A stretch of 64,000 nucleotides of DNA from Anaerolineae bacterium. GTDB taxonomy: Bacteria > Chloroflexota > Anaerolineae > Promineifilales > Promineifilaceae. This document shows positions 1 to 7,412 of the stretch, one piece after another (position 1 is the first letter of the stretch; every line of letters starts with the position of its first letter). The DNA is taken from contig JAMLHW010000003.1 of NCBI GenBank assembly GCA_023954475.1, positions 1 to 64,000 of the forward strand, written 5' to 3'. Below the pieces are notes generated by a model that saw only the letters and a program-made list of their open reading frames with translations, did no database searches and was not told the DNA's origin. A program made the translations under genes and the position numbers.

Positions 1-164
1 GTGAGTGGCAGGATGTTGTGTGCGCGAGAATTGACAAATCTCCGAGATTTGTCAATTCTGCCATGAACCTGCAAGCGGAACTGGCGGCGCAGTTGGCCGA
101 GGAAAGCCGCCTGAATGTGCTGATTCAAGAGAATCTGGCGAAGGTGGTAGTTGACGATGAGTGA
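1..164 (+). CDS. hsdM: HsdM, type I restriction-modification methyltransferase subunit, C-terminal end only
   Basis: Only the last 53 codons lie in the window; the reading frame is entered at position 3 and ends with TGA at 162-164. The visible tail (MNLQAELAAQLAEESRL and onward, ending VVVDDE) is a charged helix of the kind that closes HsdM proteins after the N6-adenine methylase domain. The call rests mainly on position: the stop codon overlaps the ATG of hsdS (157), as is usual in hsdMSR operons. Odd feature: a perfect palindrome (27-59) lies inside the frame and is translated as about 11 residues just before the final helix, so the protein carries a repeat-derived insertion. The catalytic NPPF region is outside the window and cannot be judged. 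Confidence 0.75.
   Translation, partial: EWQDVVCARIDKSPRFVNSAMNLQAELAAQLAEESRLNVLIQENLAKVVVDDE
27..59. repeat. REP-like palindrome copy 1, inside hsdM
   Basis: Perfect inverted repeat: arm AGAATTGACAAATCT, loop CCG, arm AGATTTGTCAATTCT. It has the same 15-3-15 geometry as the copies at 1382, 1660 and 2039. It lies in frame in the hsdM coding sequence and is translated without a stop. The family is probably mobilised or maintained by the RAYT transposase encoded at 1431-2087. Confidence 0.9.
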
Positions 165-1389
165 ATGGCAAGAAAGCACCATCGGTAGAATTCCTGCTCA
201 TTGGGAGTTCAAAAAAGTTTCTGATTGCGGCCTGCAAATCGGGGATGGCAATTATTCTTCGAAATATCCAAGACAAAAAGAACTTCTAAGTGAAGGTATA
301 CCATTTATTTCATCTACGGATCTGACAAATGGAAAAGTAATACGCGACAATTTACGCTACATTAGCCCAAAACAGCATAGTACCTTATTGAAAGGGCATA
401 TAAAAAAAGATGATGTCCTGATCGTTGTTCGAGGAAATGGAGTTGGAGATGTTGCATTAGTTGATGAGAGGTTTGACGGTGCAAATATTAACGCTCAACT
501 TGCGTTTTTTCGAGGCAACGATAATTATTCTGGTCCTTTCTTATACTATTTGTTGCTTAGTTACAATCAACGAGGCGTCACTACAAGATACGTGTCCGGC
601 TCTGCCCAACCACAAATTACAGTAAGAGCATTAAACCAAATTTTCCTCATCTTGCCCCCTTTATCAGAGCAAATAGCAATAACGGCCGTTCTTTCCTCCC
701 TCGACGACAAAATAGACCTCCTCCACCGCCAAAACAAAACCCTGGAAGCTCTCGCCCAAACCCTCTTCCGCCACTGGTTCATCGACGGCGCTGAGGACGG
801 TTGGGAAGAACGACCAGTAAACCACTTCGGGGATGTGATTTGTGGAAAGACGCCATCCAAAAAAGTCCTTGACTATTTCAATGGGAAAATACCTTTTATC
901 AAAATTCCAGATATGCACGGTCAGATTTTTATATTTGATACATCTGACAGCCTGACTGAACTGGGTAAAAACTCACAATTGAATAAAACAATCCCTCCTA
1001 GATCAATTAGTGTTAGCTGCATCGCAACAGTCGGTTTAGTCACGATGAATGCTTTTGAAAGCCAAACAAACCAACAAATCAACACAATTGTTCCGCACAA
1101 AGACTATTTCCGATACTTCTTGTATCTGATGATGTTAAGTTTAGAAGACGAGTTGGTTCTTATGGCTAGTGGGGGAACTGCAACCTTGAACCTCAATACA
1201 GGGAATTTTTCGAGGATGGACATCATTTCTCCGCCAAAGGCCATTCTTAAAGATTTTCATAATCTGGTTGAACCGTTGTTTGAGAAGATATTTCGGAATC
1301 AGTCACAAATTCGCACGCTGGAAAAACTACGCGACACTCTCCTGCCCAAGCTCATGAGCGGCGAGGTGCGCGTCCGCCATCAGAATTGA
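157..1389 (+). CDS. hsdS: HsdS, type I restriction-modification specificity subunit
   Basis: A 410-residue DNA-recognition subunit that directs the HsdM/HsdR complex to a bipartite target. Two target-recognition domains are visible: residues ~1-165 (starting MSEWQESTIGRIPAHWEF) and ~217-370. They are separated by the typical central conserved helix (~166-210; motifs PPLSEQIAI, LSSLDDKIDLL, LAQTLFRHWF). The distal conserved helix ends in LRDTLLPKLMSGEVRV. Start: ATG 157 overlaps the hsdM stop; an in-frame TTG six bases earlier is less likely. Length is normal for the family. The last two codons (AAT TGA) lie within a palindromic repeat, so the stop codon itself is repeat-derived. The gene is AT-richer than its neighbours and has no TCGGCCGA octamer, consistent with horizontal acquisition or TRD exchange. 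Confidence 0.93.
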   Translation: MSEWQESTIGRIPAHWEFKKVSDCGLQIGDGNYSSKYPRQKELLSEGIPFISSTDLTNGKVIRDNLRYISPKQHSTLLKGHIKKDDVLIVVRGNGVGDVALVDERFDGANINAQLAFFRGNDNYSGPFLYYLLLSYNQRGVTTRYVSGSAQPQITVRALNQIFLILPPLSEQIAITAVLSSLDDKIDLLHRQNKTLEALAQTLFRHWFIDGAEDGWEERPVNHFGDVICGKTPSKKVLDYFNGKIPFIKIPDMHGQIFIFDTSDSLTELGKNSQLNKTIPPRSISVSCIATVGLVTMNAFESQTNQQINTIVPHKDYFRYFLYLMMLSLEDELVLMASGGTATLNLNTGNFSRMDIISPPKAILKDFHNLVEPLFEKIFRNQSQIRTLEKLRDTLLPKLMSGEVRVRHQN

Positions 1390-1414
1390 CAAATCTTTAA
1401 GATTTGTCAATTCT
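1382..1414. repeat. REP-like palindrome copy 2, forming the hsdS stop
   Basis: Perfect inverted repeat with arms AGAATTGACAAATCT and AGATTTGTCAATTCT and loop TTA. It covers the end of hsdS, whose TGA (1387-1389) is part of the left arm. It is followed by a T-rich run (1411-1423), so it could also act as a weak factor-independent terminator or an mRNA-stabilising hairpin upstream of the RAYT gene. Confidence 0.9.
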
Positions 1415-1430
1415 TTTTCTTTTACGAACC

Positions 1431-2087
1431 ATGACCATCCAACCACTCCAATTCGGCCAGACCTACCACGTCTACAATCGCGGCAACAACCGCGAAAACC
1501 TGTTCGTCGAACCGCGCAACTACCCCTACTTCCTCAAGCTCTACGCCAAACATATCCTGCCCATCGCCGAAACCTACGCCTACTGCCTGCTGCCCAACCA
1601 TTTCCACTTTGCCCTCCGCACCCGCAGCGAAGAAGAACAAGAAACGTATTGGCGCGAGCAGATTTGTCTTTTCTCTGAGAAAAGACAAATCTCAAGACAA
1701 ATCTCGCCACCACCACCCTTCAAACTCACCAAACCCAGCCTCGCCTTCAAAAATCTGTTCATTGCCTACAGCCGCGCCTTCAACAACGCCAACGGCCGTA
1801 CCGGCACCTTATTCGAACGGCCGTTTCACCGCAAACCCGTTGACAGCGAAGCCTATCTCCTCACACTCATTACCTACATCCACCAAAACCCGCAAAAGCA
1901 CGGCCTCATCGACGATTATCGCGAATGGAAATGGTCATCTTACAGCGCCTACTGTTCTGATCAACCATCCAACATTCAGCGCGGAGAGGTTTTTGCCTGG
2001 TTTGGTGGCCAGCGCCACTTCAGTGAAGCGCATCAACAAGATTTGACAAATCTTCAAGATTTGTCAAATCTTTGGGAACCAACATGA
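1431..2087 (+). CDS. REP-associated tyrosine transposase (RAYT, IS200/IS605-like Y1 family)
   Basis: A 218-residue single-strand DNA transposase-like enzyme. Family signatures are clear: YHVYNRGNNRENLF at the N-terminus, the HUH metal motif in CLLPNHFHFAL, a late region FIAYSRAFNNANGRTGTLFE, and TYIHQNPQKHG, where the tyrosine is the probable nucleophile. RAYTs process palindromic REP sequences, and this gene is bounded by two perfect palindromes (1382-1414, 2039-2071) and contains a third (1660-1692), translated as QICLFSEKRQIS in a linker. Start: ATG 1431; in-frame upstream codons are inside the repeat. The TGA (2085-2087) overlaps the hsdR ATG, so it is embedded in the restriction operon and probably translationally coupled. 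The last residues (about QDLTNLQDLSNL) are encoded by the downstream repeat. Confidence 0.9.
   Translation: MTIQPLQFGQTYHVYNRGNNRENLFVEPRNYPYFLKLYAKHILPIAETYAYCLLPNHFHFALRTRSEEEQETYWREQICLFSEKRQISRQISPPPPFKLTKPSLAFKNLFIAYSRAFNNANGRTGTLFERPFHRKPVDSEAYLLTLITYIHQNPQKHGLIDDYREWKWSSYSAYCSDQPSNIQRGEVFAWFGGQRHFSEAHQQDLTNLQDLSNLWEPT
1660..1692. repeat. REP-like palindrome copy 3, inside the RAYT gene
   Basis: Perfect inverted repeat: arm AGATTTGTCTTTTCT, loop CTG, arm AGAAAAGACAAATCT. Same 15-3-15 layout as copies 1 and 2, but in the opposite sense and with two compensated changes per arm (CTT for CAA). An extra half-site AAGACAAATCT follows at 1694-1704. The whole element is in frame within the transposase gene. 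Confidence 0.88.
2039..2071. repeat. REP-like palindrome copy 4, at the RAYT-hsdR junction
   Basis: Perfect inverted repeat: arm AGATTTGACAAATCT, loop TCA, arm AGATTTGTCAAATCT. Each arm is itself nearly palindromic around the central GWC, so alternative cruciforms are possible. It encodes the C-terminus of the RAYT and ends 12 nt before the hsdR ATG, so the hairpin could influence hsdR translation. Confidence 0.9.
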
Positions 2088-5000
2088 CCACAAAAATCAC
2101 TGAAGACGCCATCGAACTGCTGGCCATCGAGCGCCTGGAAGCGGAAGGGTACCGCTACCTGTACGGCCCAAACATCGCCCCCCCTGCGACAGGCTCAGGG
2201 AGCGCGGCGGCTGAGCTTGCCGAAACCGAACGCGCCAGCTATGAAGACGTCTTGTTGCTGGGTCGCCTCGAAGCCGCCGTCGCTCGCCTCAATCCGGCCA
2301 TCCCGCCCACTGCCCGCCTGAATGCCTTGCGCCAAATCCAGCGCCTCAACGCTCCCGACCTCATCGCCAACAACGAAGCATTCCACCGCCTGCTTACCGA
2401 AGGCATCCCCGTCACCGTTCACAAAGACGGCCAGGAGCGCGGCGATCTCGTCTGGCTGGTCGATTTTGAAGACCCGGCCAACAATGAATTCCTGGCCGTC
2501 AACCAGTTCACCGTCATTGAAAACGGCATCAACAAGCGCCCCGATGTGGTGCTGTTTGTCAACGGCTTGCCGCTAGTTGTCATCGAACTGAAGAACGCCG
2601 CCGACGAAAATGCCACCGTGCGCACCGCCTTCAAGCAGCTACAGACGTACAAAGCGACTATTCCCACGCTCTTCACGTACAATAGCCTACTGGTCATTTC
2701 GGATGGACTGGACGCGCGGGCTGGATCGCTGTCGGCTGGTTTCGGCCGATTTATGACATGGAAATCGGCCGATGGCAAAACTGAAGCGTCCCACCTCGTC
2801 CCAGAGTTGGAAACCCTCATTCGCGGCGCACTCAATCCGCAGACACTGCTCGATCTCATTCGCTACTTCACCGTCTTTGAGCAGAGCAAACGCGAAGACG
2901 CCGCGACCGGTATCGTCACCATCGAGACCACTAAGAAAATCGCCGGTTATCACCAATACTACGCCGTCAACAAAGCCGTCGAATCGACTATTCGCGCTGC
3001 CGGTGTACTGGAGTTGACAAATCTTCAAGATACATCAACTTTGCGAGAAGCGCCGGAAGGGTATCAATTGCCATCTGTACGCAAACAACCCAAAGGCGAC
3101 CGCAAAGCCGGTGTCGTCTGGCACACACAGGGCAGCGGCAAGTCGCTGTCGATGGTGTTCTACACCGGGAAAGTGGTTCAATTGCTCCACAATCCGACCA
3201 TCGTCGTCATCACCGACCGCAACGATCTCGATGACCAGCTTTTCGACACCTTTGCCGGTTGCAAGCAATTGCTGCGGCAGGAACCCGTCCAGGCCGAGAG
3301 CCGCGATCACCTCAAAGCGCTGCTCAAGGTCGCATCGGGTGGTGTCGTCTTTACCACCATCCAGAAGTTCCAGCCCGAAACCGGCAACGTCTTTGAAACC
3401 CTGTCAGAACGGCGCAACATCGTCGTCATTGCCGATGAAGCTCACCGCACGCAATACGGTTTCAAAGGCAAGCTGATCGATGACAAAGACGCAGACGGCA
3501 ACATCGTCGGCAAACGCCTCGTCTACGGCTTTGCCAAATATCTGCGCGATGCGCTGCCCAATGCCACGTTCCTCGGCTTCACCGGCACGCCCATCGAAGC
3601 CCAGGACATCAACACGCCTGCCGTTTTCGGCAACTACATCGACATTTACGACATCGCGCAAGCGGTCGCTGACGGTGCAACGGTGCCGATCTACTACGAA
3701 AGCCGCCTGGCGAAAATCGAGCTGGACGAGGCCAAGCGACAGCTTATCCGCGATCTGGACGAAGAACTGGACGAAGCAGACCTGACCGATTCGCAAAAGG
3801 CCAAGGCCAAATGGACGCAGTTGGAGGCGTTGGTCGGCAGCGAAGCCCGCCTGCGCAATGTTGCGGGTGATATTGTCGCTCATTTTGAGCAGCGACAAGC
3901 GGTGTTTGAGGGCAAGGGCATGATTGTCACCATGTCGCGCCGTATTGCCGTTGCGCTCTACGATGAGATCGTGGGGTTGCGCCCGCAGTGGCACGCTGAT
4001 GATTTGCAGAAAGGAGCGCTCAAGGTGGTGATGACGGCTGCTTCGGCCGATGGCCCGGAGATGGCGCGTCATCACACGAACAAGCGTCAGCGGCGTCAAC
4101 TCGCCGACCGCATGAAGGATGTCACCGATCCGCTGCAACTGGTGATTGTCTGTGATATGTGGCTCACGGGCTTTGACGTGCCGTTCCTGCACACGATGTA
4201 CATTGACAAGCCGATGAAAGGGCACAACCTGATGCAGGCTATCGCCCGCGTCAACCGAGTCTACAAGGATAAACGCGGCGGCTTGATCGTCGATTATCTG
4301 GGTATTGCGTCGGATTTGAAGCGGGCATTGTCGTTTTACTCGGAGAGCGGCGGCAAGGGCGATCCGGCGCTGGCGCAGGAACAGGCCGTTGCGCTGATGC
4401 TGGAGAAGTTGGAAGTGGTGTCGCAAATGTTCCACGGTTTCCCGTATGAGGATTATTTTTCGGCCGATACGTCGCAGAAGCTGGCGTTGATACTTTCGGC
4501 CGAAAACTACATCCTGGGCCTGGAAGACGGCCGACGCCGCTTCATCAATCAAGTAACGGCCCTCTCACAGGCATTTGCCATCGCCGTACCCCACGAAGAA
4601 GCGCTGGATGTCAAAGATGAGATCGCCTTCTTCCAGGCTGTCAAAGCACGATTGGTCAAGTTCGATGGCAGCGGTAGCGGTCGCACCGATGAAGAGCTGG
4701 AAACAGCGATTCGCCAGGTTATCGACGCCGCACTCGTTTCCGATCAGGTGATCGACATTTTCGATGCCGCCGGGTTGAAAAAGCCGGACATTTCGATCCT
4801 GTCCGAAGAATTTCTCCACGAAATCAGAGACATGGAACACAAGAATGTGGCGTTGGAAGTGTTGCGCAAACTGCTCAATGATGAAATCAAAGCCCGCGCC
4901 ACGAAGAATCTCGTGCAAAGCAAGAAGCTGGAAGAGATGCTGGAAGAGTCGCTCCGTCGTTACCACAACAAAGCCATTACATCGGCACAAGTGATCGAGG

Positions 5001-5344
5001 AACTGATCGATCTTGCCCAAGAAATGGAGCAAATGGACGACGAAGCGAAGCAAATGGGATTGACCGATTACGAATACGCCTTCTACTCGGCCGTCGCCAA
5101 CAACGAGAGCGCCCGCGAATTGATGCAGCAAGAAAAGTTACGGGAACTGGCCGTTGTCCTGACCGAACGCGTTCGCGCCAACACATCGATAGATTGGACG
5201 ATCAAAGAAAGCGTGCGCTCCAAGCTACGCGTCATCGTCAAGCGCACCCTGCGGCAGTATGGTTATCCACCCGACATGCAGAAGCTGGCGACTGACACCG
5301 TATTGAAACAGGCAGAACTAATCGCCGAAGAACTGGCAAACTAG
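2084..5344 (+). CDS. hsdR: HsdR, type I restriction endonuclease/translocase subunit
   Basis: A 1086-residue motor and nuclease subunit of the type I enzyme. The N-terminal PD-(D/E)XK nuclease is visible as a conserved Asp in KRPDVVLFVNG and then VVIELKNAAD (~residue 168). The superfamily 2 translocase follows: Walker A in HTQGSGKS (~345-352), DEAH box in VIADEAHRTQYG (~450), FLGFTGTP (~499) and motif VI QAIARVNRVY (~718). A helical C-terminal part mediates assembly with HsdM/HsdS. Start: ATG 2084, overlapping the RAYT stop; a TTG at 2072 lies at the edge of the repeat and is less likely. A degenerate palindrome (3012-3040) is translated as a linker just before the Walker A region. Five TCGGCCGA octamers are present, unlike hsdS and the RAYT gene, so hsdR carries the host-like signature. 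Confidence 0.95.
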   Translation: MTTKITEDAIELLAIERLEAEGYRYLYGPNIAPPATGSGSAAAELAETERASYEDVLLLGRLEAAVARLNPAIPPTARLNALRQIQRLNAPDLIANNEAFHRLLTEGIPVTVHKDGQERGDLVWLVDFEDPANNEFLAVNQFTVIENGINKRPDVVLFVNGLPLVVIELKNAADENATVRTAFKQLQTYKATIPTLFTYNSLLVISDGLDARAGSLSAGFGRFMTWKSADGKTEASHLVPELETLIRGALNPQTLLDLIRYFTVFEQSKREDAATGIVTIETTKKIAGYHQYYAVNKAVESTIRAAGVLELTNLQDTSTLREAPEGYQLPSVRKQPKGDRKAGVVWHTQGSGKSLSMVFYTGKVVQLLHNPTIVVITDRNDLDDQLFDTFAGCKQLLRQEPVQAESRDHLKALLKVASGGVVFTTIQKFQPETGNVFETLSERRNIVVIADEAHRTQYGFKGKLIDDKDADGNIVGKRLVYGFAKYLRDALPNATFLGFTGTPIEAQDINTPAVFGNYIDIYDIAQAVADGATVPIYYESRLAKIELDEAKRQLIRDLDEELDEADLTDSQKAKAKWTQLEALVGSEARLRNVAGDIVAHFEQRQAVFEGKGMIVTMSRRIAVALYDEIVGLRPQWHADDLQKGALKVVMTAASADGPEMARHHTNKRQRRQLADRMKDVTDPLQLVIVCDMWLTGFDVPFLHTMYIDKPMKGHNLMQAIARVNRVYKDKRGGLIVDYLGIASDLKRALSFYSESGGKGDPALAQEQAVALMLEKLEVVSQMFHGFPYEDYFSADTSQKLALILSAENYILGLEDGRRRFINQVTALSQAFAIAVPHEEALDVKDEIAFFQAVKARLVKFDGSGSGRTDEELETAIRQVIDAALVSDQVIDIFDAAGLKKPDISILSEEFLHEIRDMEHKNVALEVLRKLLNDEIKARATKNLVQSKKLEEMLEESLRRYHNKAITSAQVIEELIDLAQEMEQMDDEAKQMGLTDYEYAFYSAVANNESARELMQQEKLRELAVVLTERVRANTSIDWTIKESVRSKLRVIVKRTLRQYGYPPDMQKLATDTVLKQAELIAEELAN
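3012..3040. repeat. REP-like palindrome copy 5 (degenerate), inside hsdR
   Basis: Left arm AGTTGACAAATCT, loop TCA, right arm AGATACATCAACT; 10 of 13 positions pair, against perfect pairing in the other copies. It is read in frame as ELTNLQDTSTL, strongly resembling the LTNLQDLSNL encoded by copy 4 in the same frame. This looks like an older insertion that has lost its hairpin while the protein was maintained. Confidence 0.75.
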
Positions 5345-5514
5345 CTGAGTTGTACCTCATGGAGAAAGTCGCTGAACTCATTCGCGAATGGCTGCCGCCG
5401 CGTAAGTTTTTGTTGATAGCAATTGTGATCATGCCTGACTGTTGGTAACACAATGATACCGTCTGATGTGTTGTAGCTCAAGTGCGCAACTGTGCGATTC
5501 CAGGTGGCAGGTAA

Positions 5515-5546
5515 TAAAAAACCGCACCATTGCTGATGCGGTTTTT
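5515..5546 (-). terminator. Rho-independent terminator of tRNA-Pro
   Basis: Stem with arms AAAAAACCGCA and TGCGGTTTTT and a 10-nt loop, ending in a U run when read on the minus strand. It begins 8 nt past the 3' end of the tRNA gene. Confidence 0.8.
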
Positions 5547-5554
5547 CCCACCTG

Positions 5555-5628
5555 TCGGGGATGCGGGATTTGAACCCACGACCTCGCCGACCCGAACGGC
5601 GCGCGCTACCAGACTGCGCCAATCCCCG
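5555..5628 (-). tRNA. tRNA-Pro (anticodon CGG)
   Basis: Read on the minus strand, the acceptor stem CGGGGAT pairs with ATCCCCG followed by discriminator A. The anticodon stem CGCCG/CGGCG closes the loop TTCGGGT, giving anticodon CGG. The T-loop region GGTTCAAATCC is canonical. No CCA is encoded. It has its own promoter and terminator. Confidence 0.95.
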
Positions 5629-5642
5629 AAAGCCGAATAGCG

Positions 5643-5670
5643 ATTATACGTCGATTCTGAAACGATGCAA
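5643..5670 (-). promoter_or_regulatory. Promoter of tRNA-Pro
   Basis: On the minus strand: -35 TTGCAT (5665-5670), 16-nt spacer, -10 TATAAT (5643-5648), 14 nt before the mature tRNA 5' end. It sits immediately downstream of the last gene of the glycan cluster. Confidence 0.7.
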
Positions 5671-5687
5671 CACGAAGGCACGCGTTT

Positions 5688-7358
5688 TCAGGGCAAGATG
5701 ATCTCTTCTTCGATGGCAGCGTATTGTTCGGCCGAAATCCACAAATCCAGCCCGTCTGCCGTCCGTTCCCCAACAATCTGCCAACCCACCGGCCACCCGT
5801 CATCTCGAACAATCGGCCACAATGCGTACTGCTGCAGACGATCGTCGGCCAATTCGACGACGTAGACCGGATGATTGCGCAAGTCAGCCTGGGCGTCATC
5901 CCAATGCACGTAGCCCGGTTCCGGCCCCGGCGTCACAATGCCCGGCGCGTAGACAACTTGCATTTCCGGGCGCAACCCTTCCGCCCAGGAGACATAGCGC
6001 AGCGCCCACGTCTGGTTAAAACCGTTCGTTCCCGTCGGCGGTGTCAGCAGCCATGCATCCGGCTCCATACGCGTCAGCAGGTCGCGTGCTGCCCAATGGT
6101 TGATCATGCCGTTGTTGTCCTGTTGGAACTGCGCCACGATCTGGTCGTTATTGCGGTGAACGGCGACGAAATAGCCCACCGGCAAGACGATCAGGCCGAT
6201 CAATATCACTGCACGCAGCGCTTTTTGCCAACCGGTTTCCGATTGCAGCATCCGTTCATCGGCCGAACCACGCGCCCACGCCCATATCTCGTAGAAACCG
6301 ACGCCGATCAGCGGCGTGAACAGCGTATACACCGGCGTCATGAAATCGGCCCAATCGACCACATTGTAGCCGACGACAAAAAACCACGTGGCTGCCAGCG
6401 CCAGCGTATACATGCCGCCGATACGCCACTGTTTACGCACCAGCCGCCACCAGCCAATACCGCCGAGGATCACCCCCACCGGCCAGAATTGCAGCATCAA
6501 CTGATAGCCGCTGTCTGCCCAGCGTTGCAACCAATAGCGCGGTTCTACGCCAAACACAATGTTCAAATCGCGCCACACTGCGCCGGTCAAAAACGCCGGC
6601 AGTTCGCGCCAATTGCCGGGACAATAATTGCAAAATGCCGCCGGACCCATGATAAACGCACGCAGCGGTACATAGAGATACAGCGCGACGGCAGCGAGGA
6701 CGATCAACCCGGTCCACAGTAAGTTGCGCGGTCTGGTCAACATGCGGTGATCGGTGACGAGAACAGCCCACAGCCACGCCGGCAGCAGCATGAGGGCCGG
6801 AATATTAACGTGAAAGCTGAATGCATAGACGGCCACGCTGAGGAAGTAGAAGAGCGGTTTGCGCGTCTGTATCCAGGCGATGAGCAGCAGGAAATTGGTC
6901 GCGACGAACAAATTGTAGAGCGGATACAGTTCTGTATACGTCGCCTGTACCCAAAAGCCGACAGCCAACGCCAGCATCAACGCGCCGACCAGTGCCGCAC
7001 CGACGTGTTGTGTCAGGCGATAGATAATGCGGCAGGTAACGAGGACGGTCAACGCAGCGGCAATCGCTGAGAGTAGGCCAAGTCGGTACGCGATATTATC
7101 GCCAAATGGAGCATATCGGCCGATAAATGGCACGACGCTAATCAGCTTGCCCAGCAGCGCATAGAGCGGATATCCCGGTGGATGCGAAACACCGAGCACA
7201 GTCGCATTGATCTGATATTGAATCGCGTCGAGAAAACGCACCGGACCGACGCCGGGGTGAATCTTGGGGAAATACAACCAGAATGCAAACAGGGCCGCAG
7301 CGATGGAAGCGATCCACGCTACGACATTGCTATGCAGGTTGCGGATAACACGTTGCAT
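5688..7358 (-). CDS. DUF2723-family polytopic membrane protein (predicted GT-C-like glycosyltransferase)
   Basis: A 556-residue protein with about ten hydrophobic segments in the first 400 residues and a soluble C-terminal part. The N-terminal loop signature GVSHPPGYPLYALLG (residues ~56-70) is the hallmark of DUF2723 proteins. These are distant GT-C fold relatives thought to use lipid-linked sugar donors at the outer face of the membrane. It is the last gene of the minus-strand glycan region, 54 nt after the asparagine-synthase-like gene. Start ATG at 7358. The sugar transferred cannot be told from sequence. Confidence 0.8.
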   Translation of the reverse strand: MQRVIRNLHSNVVAWIASIAAALFAFWLYFPKIHPGVGPVRFLDAIQYQINATVLGVSHPPGYPLYALLGKLISVVPFIGRYAPFGDNIAYRLGLLSAIAAALTVLVTCRIIYRLTQHVGAALVGALMLALAVGFWVQATYTELYPLYNLFVATNFLLLIAWIQTRKPLFYFLSVAVYAFSFHVNIPALMLLPAWLWAVLVTDHRMLTRPRNLLWTGLIVLAAVALYLYVPLRAFIMGPAAFCNYCPGNWRELPAFLTGAVWRDLNIVFGVEPRYWLQRWADSGYQLMLQFWPVGVILGGIGWWRLVRKQWRIGGMYTLALAATWFFVVGYNVVDWADFMTPVYTLFTPLIGVGFYEIWAWARGSADERMLQSETGWQKALRAVILIGLIVLPVGYFVAVHRNNDQIVAQFQQDNNGMINHWAARDLLTRMEPDAWLLTPPTGTNGFNQTWALRYVSWAEGLRPEMQVVYAPGIVTPGPEPGYVHWDDAQADLRNHPVYVVELADDRLQQYALWPIVRDDGWPVGWQIVGERTADGLDLWISAEQYAAIEEEIILP

Positions 7359-7412
7359 GGCAAAAGTGTAGCACCGTGCGGGGTAAAGACAAACCGTGAG
7401 ATGACGCGCAAC

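Noticed and set aside
27-3040. Possible CRISPR array from the recurring palindromes
   Set aside because: Spacing is irregular (tens to over a thousand nt), most copies are inside genes and no cas genes are present; the RAYT gene explains them better.
3404-4552. Long open frame (382 codons) antisense to hsdR
   Set aside because: It is a composition shadow of hsdR: no ribosome site, no recognised domain, and hsdR shows all family motifs.
5359-5448. Small open frame of 29 codons after hsdR
   Set aside because: No ribosome site and no homologue that I recognise; length is within chance.
5724-6722. Long plus-strand frame opposite the DUF2723 gene
   Set aside because: Antisense shadow; the minus-strand frame has clear membrane helices and a family signature.
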